Below, piece by piece: positions 10,135-18,690 of a stretch of DNA of 52,309 bases. The notes under the pieces were generated by a model, which saw only the letters and a program-made list of their open reading frames with translations, did not search any database and was not told the DNA's origin. The stretch's first letter is position 1. Every line of letters starts with the position of its first letter. The stretch is from Oscillospiraceae bacterium. GTDB taxonomy: Bacteria; Bacillota; Clostridia; Oscillospirales; Ruminococcaceae. The translations under genes and the position numbers were made by a program. The stretch covers positions 1 to 52,309 of the forward strand of contig JAGAPB010000025.1 in the NCBI GenBank assembly GCA_017847995.1, written 5' to 3'.

Positions 10135-11142
10135 TTGACCATCAGCCGGGAATATATGGAGTGGGAACGAAAATTTCTTTCCCCTTATGCCTCTTTTTCC
10201 GACAGCACCCGGGGCAGGGAAGTGCCCATCGAGGATTGTCCCCTGCGCACGCCCTATCAGCGTGACCGCGACCGCATCATCCACAGCAATGCCTACCGCC
10301 GCCTGATGCACAAGACCCAGGTCTTCCTTTCGCCCGAGGGGGACCACTACCGCACTCGCCTGACCCACACCATGGAGGTCAGCCAGATCGCCCGTACCAT
10401 TGCCCGTGCCCTGCGTCTCAACGAAGACCTGACCGAGGCCATTGCCCTTGGACACGACCTGGGGCACACCCCCTTTGGCCACGCCGGCGAGCGTGTGCTG
10501 GATAAGCTCAACCCCGGCGGATTTTCTCACAGCGAGCAAAGCGCCCGTGTGGTGGAAAAGCTGGAAAGAGGCGGCAAAGGCCTCAACCTGTGCTGGGAGG
10601 TGCGCGACGGCATCCGCTGCCACTCTTCGGGCAGCCTGGAGGGCCGTGCCTCCACCCTGGAAGGCCGCATCGTCCGTTTTTCCGATAAGATCGCCTATAT
10701 GAACCACGACCTGGATGACGCCGTGCGTGCAGGCCTGCTCAGCGAAGGCGACCTGCCCTGGGAAGTGCACTACCATCTGGGCCGCAGCAAGTCGGAGCGC
10801 ATTTCCGCCTTTATCAATGACATTGTGGCCAACAGCAAGGATGATATTACCATGTCTGCCGATGTGCAGCGCTGTTACGATATTTTTATGGAATTCATGT
10901 TCGACCAGGTCTACACCAACCCCATCGCCAAGGGGGAAGAGGTCAAGGCCTGCGCCATGATCCAGCAGTTGTTTGAATACTATGTGGCCAACCGGGACAA
11001 GCTGCCCAAAGAATATTGGGGCATTGCCGAAGAGGAGGGCCTGGAGCGCGCCGTGTGCGATTATATTTCGGGCATGAGCGACCGCTACTGCGTCACCGTC
11101 TTCAAGGACCTGTTTATTCCCAAGGCCTGGAGTGTCGTTTAA
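10135..11142 (+). CDS. Deoxyguanosinetriphosphate triphosphohydrolase-like HD protein
   Basis: A metal-dependent HD-domain hydrolase of the Dgt-like family that splits dNTPs to nucleoside and triphosphate. The HD residues are visible in TRLTHTMEVSQIARTI and in GHDLGHTPFGHAGE. Upstream motifs RDRDRIIHSNAYRRL and KTQVF are typical. At 335 residues it matches the shorter clostridial form. The start is TTG 10135, set by AAAGGAGG 8 bases before it; an in-frame ATG at 10156 has no RBS. It leads a probable operon with dnaG and rpoD, a common clostridial arrangement. The upstream 120 bases are very AT-rich with TATACT at 10086, but no convincing -35. Confidence 0.93.
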   Translation: MTISREYMEWERKFLSPYASFSDSTRGREVPIEDCPLRTPYQRDRDRIIHSNAYRRLMHKTQVFLSPEGDHYRTRLTHTMEVSQIARTIARALRLNEDLTEAIALGHDLGHTPFGHAGERVLDKLNPGGFSHSEQSARVVEKLERGGKGLNLCWEVRDGIRCHSSGSLEGRASTLEGRIVRFSDKIAYMNHDLDDAVRAGLLSEGDLPWEVHYHLGRSKSERISAFINDIVANSKDDITMSADVQRCYDIFMEFMFDQVYTNPIAKGEEVKACAMIQQLFEYYVANRDKLPKEYWGIAEEEGLERAVCDYISGMSDRYCVTVFKDLFIPKAWSVV

Positions 11143-11178
11143 CCATTTGGAACAGAAAGCAGGGAAGGAGGGACCGCC

Positions 11179-12924
11179 ATGCTGCCCGACAGCTTTATTG
11201 AAGAACTGCGCTTCCGCAGCGATATTGAATCGGTGATCGGCGGCTATGTGCGTCTGAAGCGCCGCGGCAAAAACCTGCTGGGCCTTTGTCCTTTTCACAA
11301 CGAAAAGACCCCCTCCTTCACCGTTTATCCCGAAAACCAGTCCTTCTATTGTTTTGGCTGCGGCACCGGGGGCGATGTCATCACCTTCATCCGCAAGGCC
11401 GAAAATCTGGACTATATTGAGGCCATCAAGCTGCTGGCCGACCGCGCCGGAATGAAGCTGCCCGAGGACAGCGTGGATGACCGGGCCGCCCGGATGAAGA
11501 CCCGTATCCTGGAACTCAACCGGGAAAGCGCCCGCTATTTCCACAGCCAGCTTTCCACCCCGGCGGGCCGCCGTGGGCTGGATTATCTGCGGGCCCGCGG
11601 CCTCAGCGACAGCACCATCCGCCGCTTTGGCCTGGGCTATGCCCCCGAGGGCTGGGATAACCTTCGCAACTTCCTTTCTTCCAAGGGCTACACCAAGGAG
11701 GAAATGCTGGCCGCCGCCGTGGTGGTGCAGGGCAAAAACAACTCCACCTACGATATGTTCCGCGGCCGTGTGATGTTCCCCATCATCGACCTGCGGGGGG
11801 CCGTCATCGGCTTTGGCGGGCGCACCATGGACGAGCGTGGTCCCAAATACCTTAACTCGCCCGATACCCCGGTCTTCAAAAAAAGCCGAAACCTCTTCGC
11901 CCTCAATCTGGCCAAGGCAACCAAGCGCCCCCAGCTCATTTTGTGCGAAGGTTATATGGACGTCATCTCCGTCCACCAGGGCGGCTTTGATAACGCCGTT
12001 GCCACCCTGGGCACCTCCCTCACATCCGAACAGGCCCGCATCATCTCCCAGTACACCAACGAGGTGGTGGTGGCATACGACTCGGACGGTGCGGGGCAGG
12101 CCGCCGCCAAGCGTGCCATCAACATCTTCGATTCCACCGGTGTTGCGGTCAAGGTGCTTTCCATCACCGGAGCCAAAGACCCGGATGAATTCCTCAAAAA
12201 ATACGGCTCCGAACGGTTCGAGATGCTTCTTTCGGGCAGTGCCGGCGCCACCGACTACAACATTGCCCGCATCCGCCAAAAATACGACATGGAATCGGCC
12301 GATGGCCGTGTGGCCTTCCTCAAGGAATTTACTTCCTTGCTGGCCGATATCCGCAACCCCATCGAACGGGAGGTCTATGCCGCCCGGGAGGCCGAAGCCA
12401 CCGGCATCAACAAGCAGGCCATCCTTTCCGAGGTAGATTCCAAAATAAAACGCAGGCAGAAGGCAAGGGAAAAGAAAGAGGACCGAGACCTGCGGCCCTA
12501 TACCCCCGGCCCACCCGGCGCCGCCCGCCAGGACCCCGACCGGATGCGCTGGCCCAAGTATGCCATTGCCGAAGAAAAGCTGTTGGGCATGCTCTTCAAG
12601 TATCCCAACTGCTTTGCAAAAACGGTTGAAAAACTGCCGCCCGAAAAATTCGTCACCGAATTTAACCGCAGGCTCTACCGGGCGGTGTGCGATAAAATGG
12701 CCCGGCACGGGCAGGTCAACCTTTCCATGTTCGCCCAGGAGCTGAGCGACGAGGAAATGAACCGCTTGAGCTGGATCACCTCGCCCCAGCAGGTGGACAC
12801 CATCACCCAGGATGGGTGGAAGGACTATGTGGATACCATCCTTGGCTTTGCCCAGCAGCACAGCACCGAGGATATCCGCACCATGTCCAACGACGAGTGG
12901 GCGAAAATGTTCAAAAACAAGTAA
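11179..12924 (+). CDS. dnaG: DNA primase
   Basis: Makes RNA primers for DNA replication, working with the DnaB helicase. The N-terminal CHC2 zinc finger is CPFHNEKTPSF followed by FYCFGCG, near residues 39-66. The Toprim core has EGYMDV (about 256) and the metal-binding DSDGAGQ (about 296). The C-terminal third, after a charged linker (RRQKAREKKEDRD), is the helicase-binding part. The 581-residue length is normal. It starts at ATG 11179 after AAGGAGGG, 36 bases behind the dgt-like gene, and precedes rpoD. This is a secure call. Confidence 0.97.
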   Translation: MLPDSFIEELRFRSDIESVIGGYVRLKRRGKNLLGLCPFHNEKTPSFTVYPENQSFYCFGCGTGGDVITFIRKAENLDYIEAIKLLADRAGMKLPEDSVDDRAARMKTRILELNRESARYFHSQLSTPAGRRGLDYLRARGLSDSTIRRFGLGYAPEGWDNLRNFLSSKGYTKEEMLAAAVVVQGKNNSTYDMFRGRVMFPIIDLRGAVIGFGGRTMDERGPKYLNSPDTPVFKKSRNLFALNLAKATKRPQLILCEGYMDVISVHQGGFDNAVATLGTSLTSEQARIISQYTNEVVVAYDSDGAGQAAAKRAINIFDSTGVAVKVLSITGAKDPDEFLKKYGSERFEMLLSGSAGATDYNIARIRQKYDMESADGRVAFLKEFTSLLADIRNPIEREVYAAREAEATGINKQAILSEVDSKIKRRQKAREKKEDRDLRPYTPGPPGAARQDPDRMRWPKYAIAEEKLLGMLFKYPNCFAKTVEKLPPEKFVTEFNRRLYRAVCDKMARHGQVNLSMFAQELSDEEMNRLSWITSPQQVDTITQDGWKDYVDTILGFAQQHSTEDIRTMSNDEWAKMFKNK

Positions 12925-12986
12925 GCGATCCGCCGCACCGCGGCTGACACACAGACCCGGCCTTTGGGCCAAACGGAGGTATGGAT

Positions 12987-14072
12987 TTGGCAGCACAGGA
13001 AAAAAAGACAGCAATACGCGATTTGATCGAACAGGGCAAAGCCAAGGGCAAGCTGACCACCAAGGAGCTCAACGACGCCCTGGAAGAGCTGGATTTTGAC
13101 GTCGATCAAATGGACAAGCTGTACGACACCCTTGAAGCAAACAACATCGAGATTGTGGAGGATTATATCTCCGAGATCGACATGAACCTGACCAGCGAGA
13201 CCAGCGATGCCGACCTGGAAAGCTCGTTGTATGCCGAAGGCATCAGCATCGATGACCCTGTTAAGGTATATCTGAAGGAGATCGGCCGTGTGCCCCTGCT
13301 CACCGCCGAAGAAGAGATCGAGCTGGCCCAGCGCATGGCCGAGGGCGACCCCAATGCCCGCAAGCGCCTTTCCGAAGCCAACCTGCGTCTGGTGGTTTCC
13401 ATTGCCAAGCGCTATGTTGGCCGCGGCATGCAGTTCCTGGACCTGATCCAGGAAGGCAACCTGGGCCTTATCAAGGCGGTAGAAAAGTTTGACCACACCA
13501 AGGGCTTCAAGTTTTCTACCTACGCCACCTGGTGGATCCGTCAGGCCATCACCCGTGCCATTGCCGACCAGGCCCGCACCATCCGCATCCCTGTTCATAT
13601 GGTGGAAACCATCAACAAGGTGAAGAAGGTAAGCAGCCAGCTGCTGCACAAAAACGGACACGACCCCACGTCGGAAGAGATTGCCGCCGAGCTGGATATG
13701 CCCGAAGAAAAGGTGCGCGAGATCATGCGTGTGGCCCAGGAACCTGTTTCGCTGGAAACCCCCATCGGCGAGGAAGAGGACAGCCATCTGGGCGACTTTA
13801 TCCCCGATGACGACGCTCCCGCTCCCTCCGATGTGGCTTCCCACACCCTGCTCAAGGAACAGCTCAGCGAAGTGCTCAGCACCCTCACCCCCCGCGAAGA
13901 AAAGGTGCTCAAGCTCCGTTTTGGCCTGGAAGACGGCCGCAGCCGCACCCTGGAAGAGGTGGGCAAGGAATTCAACGTCACCCGTGAACGTATCCGCCAG
14001 ATCGAGGCCAAGGCCCTGCGCAAGCTGCGCCATCCCACCCGCAGCAAAAAGCTGAAGGATTTTCTGGAATAA
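12987..14072 (+). CDS. rpoD: RNA polymerase primary sigma factor (sigma-70/SigA)
   Basis: The housekeeping sigma factor. Domains in order: a short region 1.1; region 1.2 ([20 protein letters not shown]); region 2 with the core-binding and -10-recognition segments ([32 protein letters not shown]); region 3; and region 4 with the helix-turn-helix ([20 protein letters not shown]). At about 362 residues it is SigA-like. The RBS CGGAGGT (12974-12980) touches the ATG at 12981, so the in-frame TTG at 12987 is better spaced and is taken as the start; this is a judgement call worth two residues. It is third in the dgt-dnaG-rpoD operon. Confidence 0.96.
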   Translation: MAAQEKKTAIRDLIEQGKAKGKLTTKELNDALEELDFDVDQMDKLYDTLEANNIEIVEDYISEIDMNLTSETSDADLESSLYAEGISIDDPVKVYLKEIGRVPLLTAEEEIELAQRMAEGDPNARKRLSEANLRLVVSIAKRYVGRGMQFLDLIQEGNLGLIKAVEKFDHTKGFKFSTYATWWIRQAITRAIADQARTIRIPVHMVETINKVKKVSSQLLHKNGHDPTSEEIAAELDMPEEKVREIMRVAQEPVSLETPIGEEEDSHLGDFIPDDDAPAPSDVASHTLLKEQLSEVLSTLTPREEKVLKLRFGLEDGRSRTLEEVGKEFNVTRERIRQIEAKALRKLRHPTRSKKLKDFLE

Positions 14073-14093
14073 TCTTTACGCCGGAGGAACTGT

Positions 14094-14507
14094 ATGCATA
14101 TCACATTGGAGGCGGATTACGCCGTACGCATCGTGCATAGCCTGGCCTGTGCCAAGGGGCAGCGCATGGATGCCAAAACCATTGCGGAAAACACCGGCGT
14201 CACCCTGCGCTTTTCGCTGAAGATATTGCGCAAGCTGGTGGCCGGCGGATTGGTCTGCTCCTTCAAGGGTACCCACGGCGGCTATGAACTTGCCGTTCCC
14301 GCCGACCAGCTTTCCATGTACGATGTACTTACCACAGTGGAAGGGCCCTATGCCCTAAGCCGCTGTGTTTTGCCCGATTATCAGTGCAACCACAGCCAGG
14401 AACACAACTGCCATTGCCACGAATGCAAGTTCAACGCCATCTATGACGAGGTCTCCCGAATGGTGCGCGAAAAGCTTTCTTCGGTGCATTTTTCCGACCT
14501 GGTGTGA
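14094..14507 (+). CDS. Rrf2 family transcriptional regulator with a cysteine cluster
   Basis: A 137-residue DNA-binding protein. The winged helix at the N-terminus has the Rrf2 pattern (ITLEADYAVRIV, SLKILRKLVAGGLV, GTHGGYELA). Cysteines at about 91, 98, 106, 108 and 111 resemble the C-x(n)-C-x6-C ligands of Fe-S Rrf2 proteins such as IscR and NsrR, so it may sense iron-sulfur status, oxygen or NO. It begins 21 bases after rpoD with a GGAGG RBS and is probably the last gene of that operon. No isc or suf gene is nearby, so its targets cannot be inferred. Confidence 0.88.
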   Translation: MHITLEADYAVRIVHSLACAKGQRMDAKTIAENTGVTLRFSLKILRKLVAGGLVCSFKGTHGGYELAVPADQLSMYDVLTTVEGPYALSRCVLPDYQCNHSQEHNCHCHECKFNAIYDEVSRMVREKLSSVHFSDLV

Positions 14508-14530
14508 GCCAAACCGAAACATAACAGCAA

Positions 14531-14567
14531 AAAACGCTCAAAACCACTTGGTTTTGAGCGTTTTTTT
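14531..14567 (+). terminator. Strong intrinsic terminator of the dgt-dnaG-rpoD-rrf2 operon
   Basis: A 16-bp stem: AAAACGCTCAAAACCA (14531-14546) with its complement at 14549-14564. A run of T follows. Confidence 0.9.
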
Positions 14568-14578
14568 ATGCCATTTTC

Positions 14579-14606
14579 TTGTTTTTATGCCCGTTTTTGG
14601 TATAAT
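14579..14606 (+). promoter_or_regulatory. Promoter-like sequence reading antisense into the UPF0303 gene
   Basis: TTGTTT (14579-14584), a 16-base spacer and TATAAT (14601-14606) on the plus strand. It lies just downstream of the stop of the leftward UPF0303 gene, so any transcript would be antisense to it. See findings. Confidence 0.4.
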
Positions 14607-14628
14607 GAAAACACCTATTGGCAGAAAT

Positions 14629-15132
14629 TTATTCCACCACCGAGGGAACTTCCTGCAGCCCCAGCCAGGCGGCGCAGGCGTCCACCACAAGCTGATGGTC
14701 CTCAAAGTCCTTTAGGCCCGAGGCGCAAATGCTGCCGATGATGCCGGCGTTTTCCACATACAGGGGGAAGCCGCCGCCGGCAAAGATGTAGTCATCGGGG
14801 TCCAGGGCACGTGCTGCCAGGGTGGCGCCCTTGGCCTTCATGCTTGCGGCAGTGGCCAGGCTGCTGGCGCGGAAGCGGGTGACGGTGTTGTGCTTGCGGC
14901 GCAGCCAGCCTTCGTTGTCGGGGCGTGCAATGCCGCTCATGGCAACCTTGAATACCTGCCATTCATTTACGGTGATGGCAATGGAAGGGCCTTTGCCCAG
15001 CTTTTTGGCATAGTCAACGATGAACAGCCCCAGTTCCAGGGCGATGTCGTTGTCAAATTTTTGGAAGCGAACGAGGCTTTCCTGCTTTGCAATGGTTTCC
15101 AGCAGGCGGTTGGTATCACTGATCAGCGGCAT
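14629..15132 (-). CDS. UPF0303 / HbpS-GlcG-like heme-binding domain protein
   Basis: A 167-residue cytoplasmic protein of the UPF0303 family, whose fold is that of HbpS/GlcG; some members are described as heme-binding or heme-degrading. Visible family segments: the central VNEWQVFKVAMSG, the RKHNTVTRF stretch and YIFAGGGFPLYVENAGIIGS near the C-terminus. ATG 15132 is used rather than the longer open frame, because AAGGAGG lies just ahead and the longer N-terminus would be upstream DNA with the promoter in it. It stands alone. Heme binding here is an inference from the family only. Confidence 0.85.
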   Translation of the reverse strand: MPLISDTNRLLETIAKQESLVRFQKFDNDIALELGLFIVDYAKKLGKGPSIAITVNEWQVFKVAMSGIARPDNEGWLRRKHNTVTRFRASSLATAASMKAKGATLAARALDPDDYIFAGGGFPLYVENAGIIGSICASGLKDFEDHQLVVDACAAWLGLQEVPSVVE

Positions 15133-15166
15133 GGAACGATTCCTCCTTGTTGTTGTCGTTATAAAA

Positions 15167-15195
15167 AAAGTAACACGGCAGGGAAGGGAAGTCAA
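15167..15195 (-). promoter_or_regulatory. Promoter of the UPF0303 gene
   Basis: On the minus strand TTGACT (15195-15190), a 17-base spacer and TACTTT (15172-15167), about 35 bases ahead of the start. Confidence 0.55.
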
Positions 15196-15263
15196 GGCAA
15201 ACAGGGGCCCAAAATAGAGAAAACAAAGCAAATTTTGAGATAGAAGAAAAGGGAGGTATTGCA

Positions 15264-16797
15264 ATGTACAAAGACAACAGGACCCACCGTCTGATGGTCG
15301 CCGTCATTGTGCTGCTTGTTCTGGTGCTGCTCAGCCTGTTTGCGCTGATCGGCGTTATTGTGTTGGATGATTATGCCAATTTTGCAGAGAATGACATCCC
15401 CCAATCCTCCCAAGGCCGCCCCCGAAGAACCGGAAGAGCCTGCCAAGCCCGAAGAACCCAAACTTCCTGCCGAAAGCAGCCGAGAGGAGGAGTCCTCCAA
15501 CCCACAGGTGATCGCGCCGGTGCAGCCCCAGCCTGCACCCAAACCCCAGGCTCCTGCCCCTGCCTCCTCTTCTTCCCAGCCGAAGGAAGAATCCTCCAAA
15601 TCCGAAAGTAAGGAATATGACGCCAAAACCTATGAAAAGGCTGGCGAATACGACAACAGGCAAACTCTGGGCAACGTGTCCATCAAGGCCGGAAGCATTA
15701 TCCTGGAAAACAAGACCATCAAGGGCAGGCTGAATATTGCCAAGGATGCCTATGGCACCATTGAACTGGTGGACTGCGTGGTGGAAGGACCCCTGTATAT
15801 CCGCGGCGGCGAAACCATCATCATTACCGACAGCCGCGTGTCCGAAGTTTTTGTGATGGAAAGCAACGGAAACGAGGTCATCCTTGCTGCCGACAGCGAA
15901 AGCCGCATTGGCAAGGTGACTGCCTACACCTCGGTGGTGCTGGACGAAAGTACCCTCGATTCTTCCAGGCAGGGTTTCTCTGACCTCAAGGTCGCTTCGG
16001 GCGATCCCACCGTTTATGTTACCCTGGTAAACACCCTGCTGACCAGAGCCACTGTGGAGGAAGAAACCTACCTGTATATCGATGGCGGCTCCCTCATCAG
16101 CCGCCTGCGGGTCAACGAACCCACCATGATCCACGGCGAAGGTGAGATCGAACTGCTGACCATCGCCAGCGACAACATCACCAGCTACATCATCCCCGAC
16201 GAGGAAGAAAAGACCAAAAACCGCTTTGATGACGTGGAATATCTGGAATACTCCACCGCTCTGGCCAAACCCACCGGGCTGGCCGTTGCCTATACCGGCT
16301 CCGGCTTCCGTTTGAGCTGGAATACCGTTGCCCACGCCACCGGCTACCGGGTGGAAATGACCGCCGACGGCCTTTCCTATGCCAAATCGCAGAGCGGCAC
16401 ATCCATCGCCGTGGGGGATGACTTTATCGGCAAATCCACCACCTTCAAGGTGCAGGCCACCACCACACAGGCCGGCTATTCCGCCGGCGACTGGGCCTCC
16501 CTGGCCTTCACCCCCAAGCAGGTGGGGGACCTCACCGGCTTCAGGGTTGATTCGGTCAGCGGAAACAATGTGAAACTGGTTTGGAATGCCGCCGCCAATG
16601 CGGAAAGCTACACCCTGACCTACCAAAAGAATGGGGTAGAAACCGCCACCTCCATCAACGACCTTACCGGCACTACCACAACCGTAACCTTGACTGAGGC
16701 GGGAGAGTATAGCTTTACCCTGAAAACTGTTGGTGCTGCCGACGTCAAGCCTGCTGCTGTGCCTGCGTCCACCATTACCTACACATTTGGCGGCTGA
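15264..16797 (+). CDS. Membrane-anchored surface protein, frameshifted near codon 45
   Basis: An extracellular protein of unknown function whose reading frame is broken. ATG 15264 has a good RBS (GGGAGG) and encodes a signal anchor (MYKDNRTHRL then about 23 hydrophobic residues). After about residue 43 the frame becomes meaningless, while the next frame (open from 15358) continues with a Pro/Glu/Ser-rich linker, a beta-solenoid-like domain of short repeats (about 15,650-16,200) and two fibronectin-III-like domains to 16797. Removing one C from the five-C run at 15398-15402 joins the two halves smoothly (ENDIPNPPKAAPEEPEE). The second frame alone has no RBS at its first ATGs. It is either a real inactivated or phase-varying gene or a base-calling error. 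Confidence 0.75.
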
Positions 16798-16814
16798 ATT
16801 ATTATAACCAACCC

Positions 16815-16843
16815 AAAGAACACGCTTCGGCGTGTTCTTTTTT
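16815..16843 (+). terminator. Intrinsic terminator after the surface protein gene
   Basis: An 11-bp perfect stem, AAAGAACACGC with GCGTGTTCTTT, around a TTCG tetraloop. T residues follow. Confidence 0.9.
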
Positions 16844-16883
16844 GCGTCCACAGAATGTTTACAACCCAACCATAAAACTATTA

Positions 16884-16913
16884 TTGTGTTTTTGGGCAGA
16901 ATTGGAGTATACT
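16884..16913 (+). promoter_or_regulatory. Promoter of the ABC exporter operon
   Basis: TTGTGT (16884-16889), an 18-base spacer and TATACT (16908-16913). Confidence 0.5.
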
Positions 16914-16959
16914 TAAAAAGTATTATTTGAGAAAATTTGGAGAAAGGAGGGGTTGACCG

Positions 16960-18690
16960 TTGCTGAAACTGTTCAAACGATTAAAGAAATACATCTGGAT
17001 GGTGCTGGGCGATATGCTGGCCGTTGGCTGCAATGTCTTTACCATGATGTATCTGCCGAAATATATGTCCTCCATCGTCGATGAGGGCGTGCTGGTGGGC
17101 AACATCGAACACATTGTAACCGTTGGGCTTAAGATGCTGCTGATCAGCCTGATGGGTGCTGCCGCCATGGTGGCCAGCAGCTATCTCTCCGCCAGGGCCT
17201 CCATGGGCTTTTCCCGCGATTTGCGCCGCGATGTATTCAAAAAGGCCGAAAGCTTTTCTCTGGCCGAATTTGACCGCTTTGGTGCGGCTTCCATGCTCAC
17301 CCGCACCACCAACGACATCACCCAGCTCGAGATGGTGGTGATGATGGGCCTGCGCATGGCGTTGATGGCCCCCATGGCCCTTGTGGGCGGCATCATCATG
17401 GCCTTTTCCACCTCGCCCGAAATGTCCCGGGTGGTGTTTTTCACCGCGCCTTTGCTGCTGGTTTCGGTGGTCCTTATCAGCCGCAAAAGCATTCCTCTTT
17501 CCAAAAGCATGCAGACCAAAATCGACCGGGTAAACCAGGTCATGCGCGAAAAGCTTTCGGGCATCCGGGTGATGCGCGCCTTTGGCACCGAACAGTATGA
17601 GGAAGAACGCTTCGACAAGGCCAACACCGATTTGATGGACATTTCGCTGAAGATGCATAATCTGATGATGCTGATGATGCCCCTGCTGATGTTCATTCTG
17701 AATTTTTCCACCGTGGCCATCCTTTGGCTGGGGGTGGGCCAGGTTTCGGCCGGCAGTCTGCTGGTGGGCGATGTTATGGCGGTGGTGCAGTATGTGATGC
17801 ACATTATGATCTCCTTTATGCTGCTTTCTATGATGGTCACCATGATCCCCCGTGCCGCCGCCTCGGCCGAACGCATCAACGAGGTGTTGGATATGGTACC
17901 CACCATCACCGACCCCCAAAATCCCATTTGTCCCGACCGCAAGGGAACTGTCTGCTTCCGGGATGTCACCTTTGCTTTTGATGATTCGGAGGAACCGGCC
18001 ATCAGCCACATCAACTTTGAGGTGGGCCCCGGCCAAACCTTGGCCATCATTGGTTCCACCGGCTCGGGCAAAAGTACCATCCTCAACCTCATTCCCCGTT
18101 TTTATGACGCCACCCAGGGCCAGGTGCTGGTGGATGGCGTGGATGTGCGAAAGATGAACCGTGCCGACCTGCGCAGCCGCATCGGCTATGTGCCCCAGCG
18201 TGCCGTATTGTTCCAGGGCACCATTGCCGAAAACCTGCGCTACGGCGCACCCAATGCCACCGAAGAAGAGCTTTGGCTGGCGGCCGAGATCGCCCAGGCC
18301 AAGGAGTTTATTGAAGAAAAAGAAGACGGTCTCAATTCCGAAGTGGCCCGCGGCGGCGCCAATTTTTCGGGCGGGCAGAAGCAGCGCCTCAGCATTGCCC
18401 GCGCCGTTGCCCGCCGCCCCGAAATTTACCTGTTTGATGACAGCTTTTCGGCCCTGGACTATAAAACCGACGCCACCCTGCGCCGCCGTTTGGCCGAAAT
18501 CACCTCCGACGCGGCGGTCATCATCGTGGCCCAGCGTGTCAGCACCATCATGGAGGCCGACTGCATCCTGGTTCTGGATGATGAAGGCGCCATTGCGGGA
18601 AAGGGCAAACACAGCGAGCTGCTGCAAACCTGCGGCATCTACCGCGAAATTGTCTCTTCCCAGCTTTCGGCAGAGGAGGTGGGATTATGA
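16960..18690 (+). CDS. ABC exporter half-transporter with degenerate Walker B (TM287-like)
   Basis: A membrane domain of six helices (residues about 15-300) fused to an ATPase domain: type IV exporter architecture. Walker A is GSTGSGKST near 364, the signature is FSGGQKQRLS, and Walker B is YLFDDSF near 490. Here the usual catalytic Glu is replaced by Asp, the mark of the non-catalytic partner in heterodimeric exporters such as TM287 of TM287/288. The start is TTG 16960 after AAAGGAGGGG. Its stop overlaps the next gene by 4 bases, so the two subunits are translationally coupled. The substrate (drug, lipid or peptide) is unknown. Confidence 0.93.
   Translation: MLKLFKRLKKYIWMVLGDMLAVGCNVFTMMYLPKYMSSIVDEGVLVGNIEHIVTVGLKMLLISLMGAAAMVASSYLSARASMGFSRDLRRDVFKKAESFSLAEFDRFGAASMLTRTTNDITQLEMVVMMGLRMALMAPMALVGGIIMAFSTSPEMSRVVFFTAPLLLVSVVLISRKSIPLSKSMQTKIDRVNQVMREKLSGIRVMRAFGTEQYEEERFDKANTDLMDISLKMHNLMMLMMPLLMFILNFSTVAILWLGVGQVSAGSLLVGDVMAVVQYVMHIMISFMLLSMMVTMIPRAAASAERINEVLDMVPTITDPQNPICPDRKGTVCFRDVTFAFDDSEEPAISHINFEVGPGQTLAIIGSTGSGKSTILNLIPRFYDATQGQVLVDGVDVRKMNRADLRSRIGYVPQRAVLFQGTIAENLRYGAPNATEEELWLAAEIAQAKEFIEEKEDGLNSEVARGGANFSGGQKQRLSIARAVARRPEIYLFDDSFSALDYKTDATLRRRLAEITSDAAVIIVAQRVSTIMEADCILVLDDEGAIAGKGKHSELLQTCGIYREIVSSQLSAEEVGL

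Noticed and set aside
10090..13014. A 974-codon open frame opposite dgt, dnaG and the rpoD start
   Set aside because: An antisense shadow; the plus-strand genes carry clear catalytic motifs and RBS.
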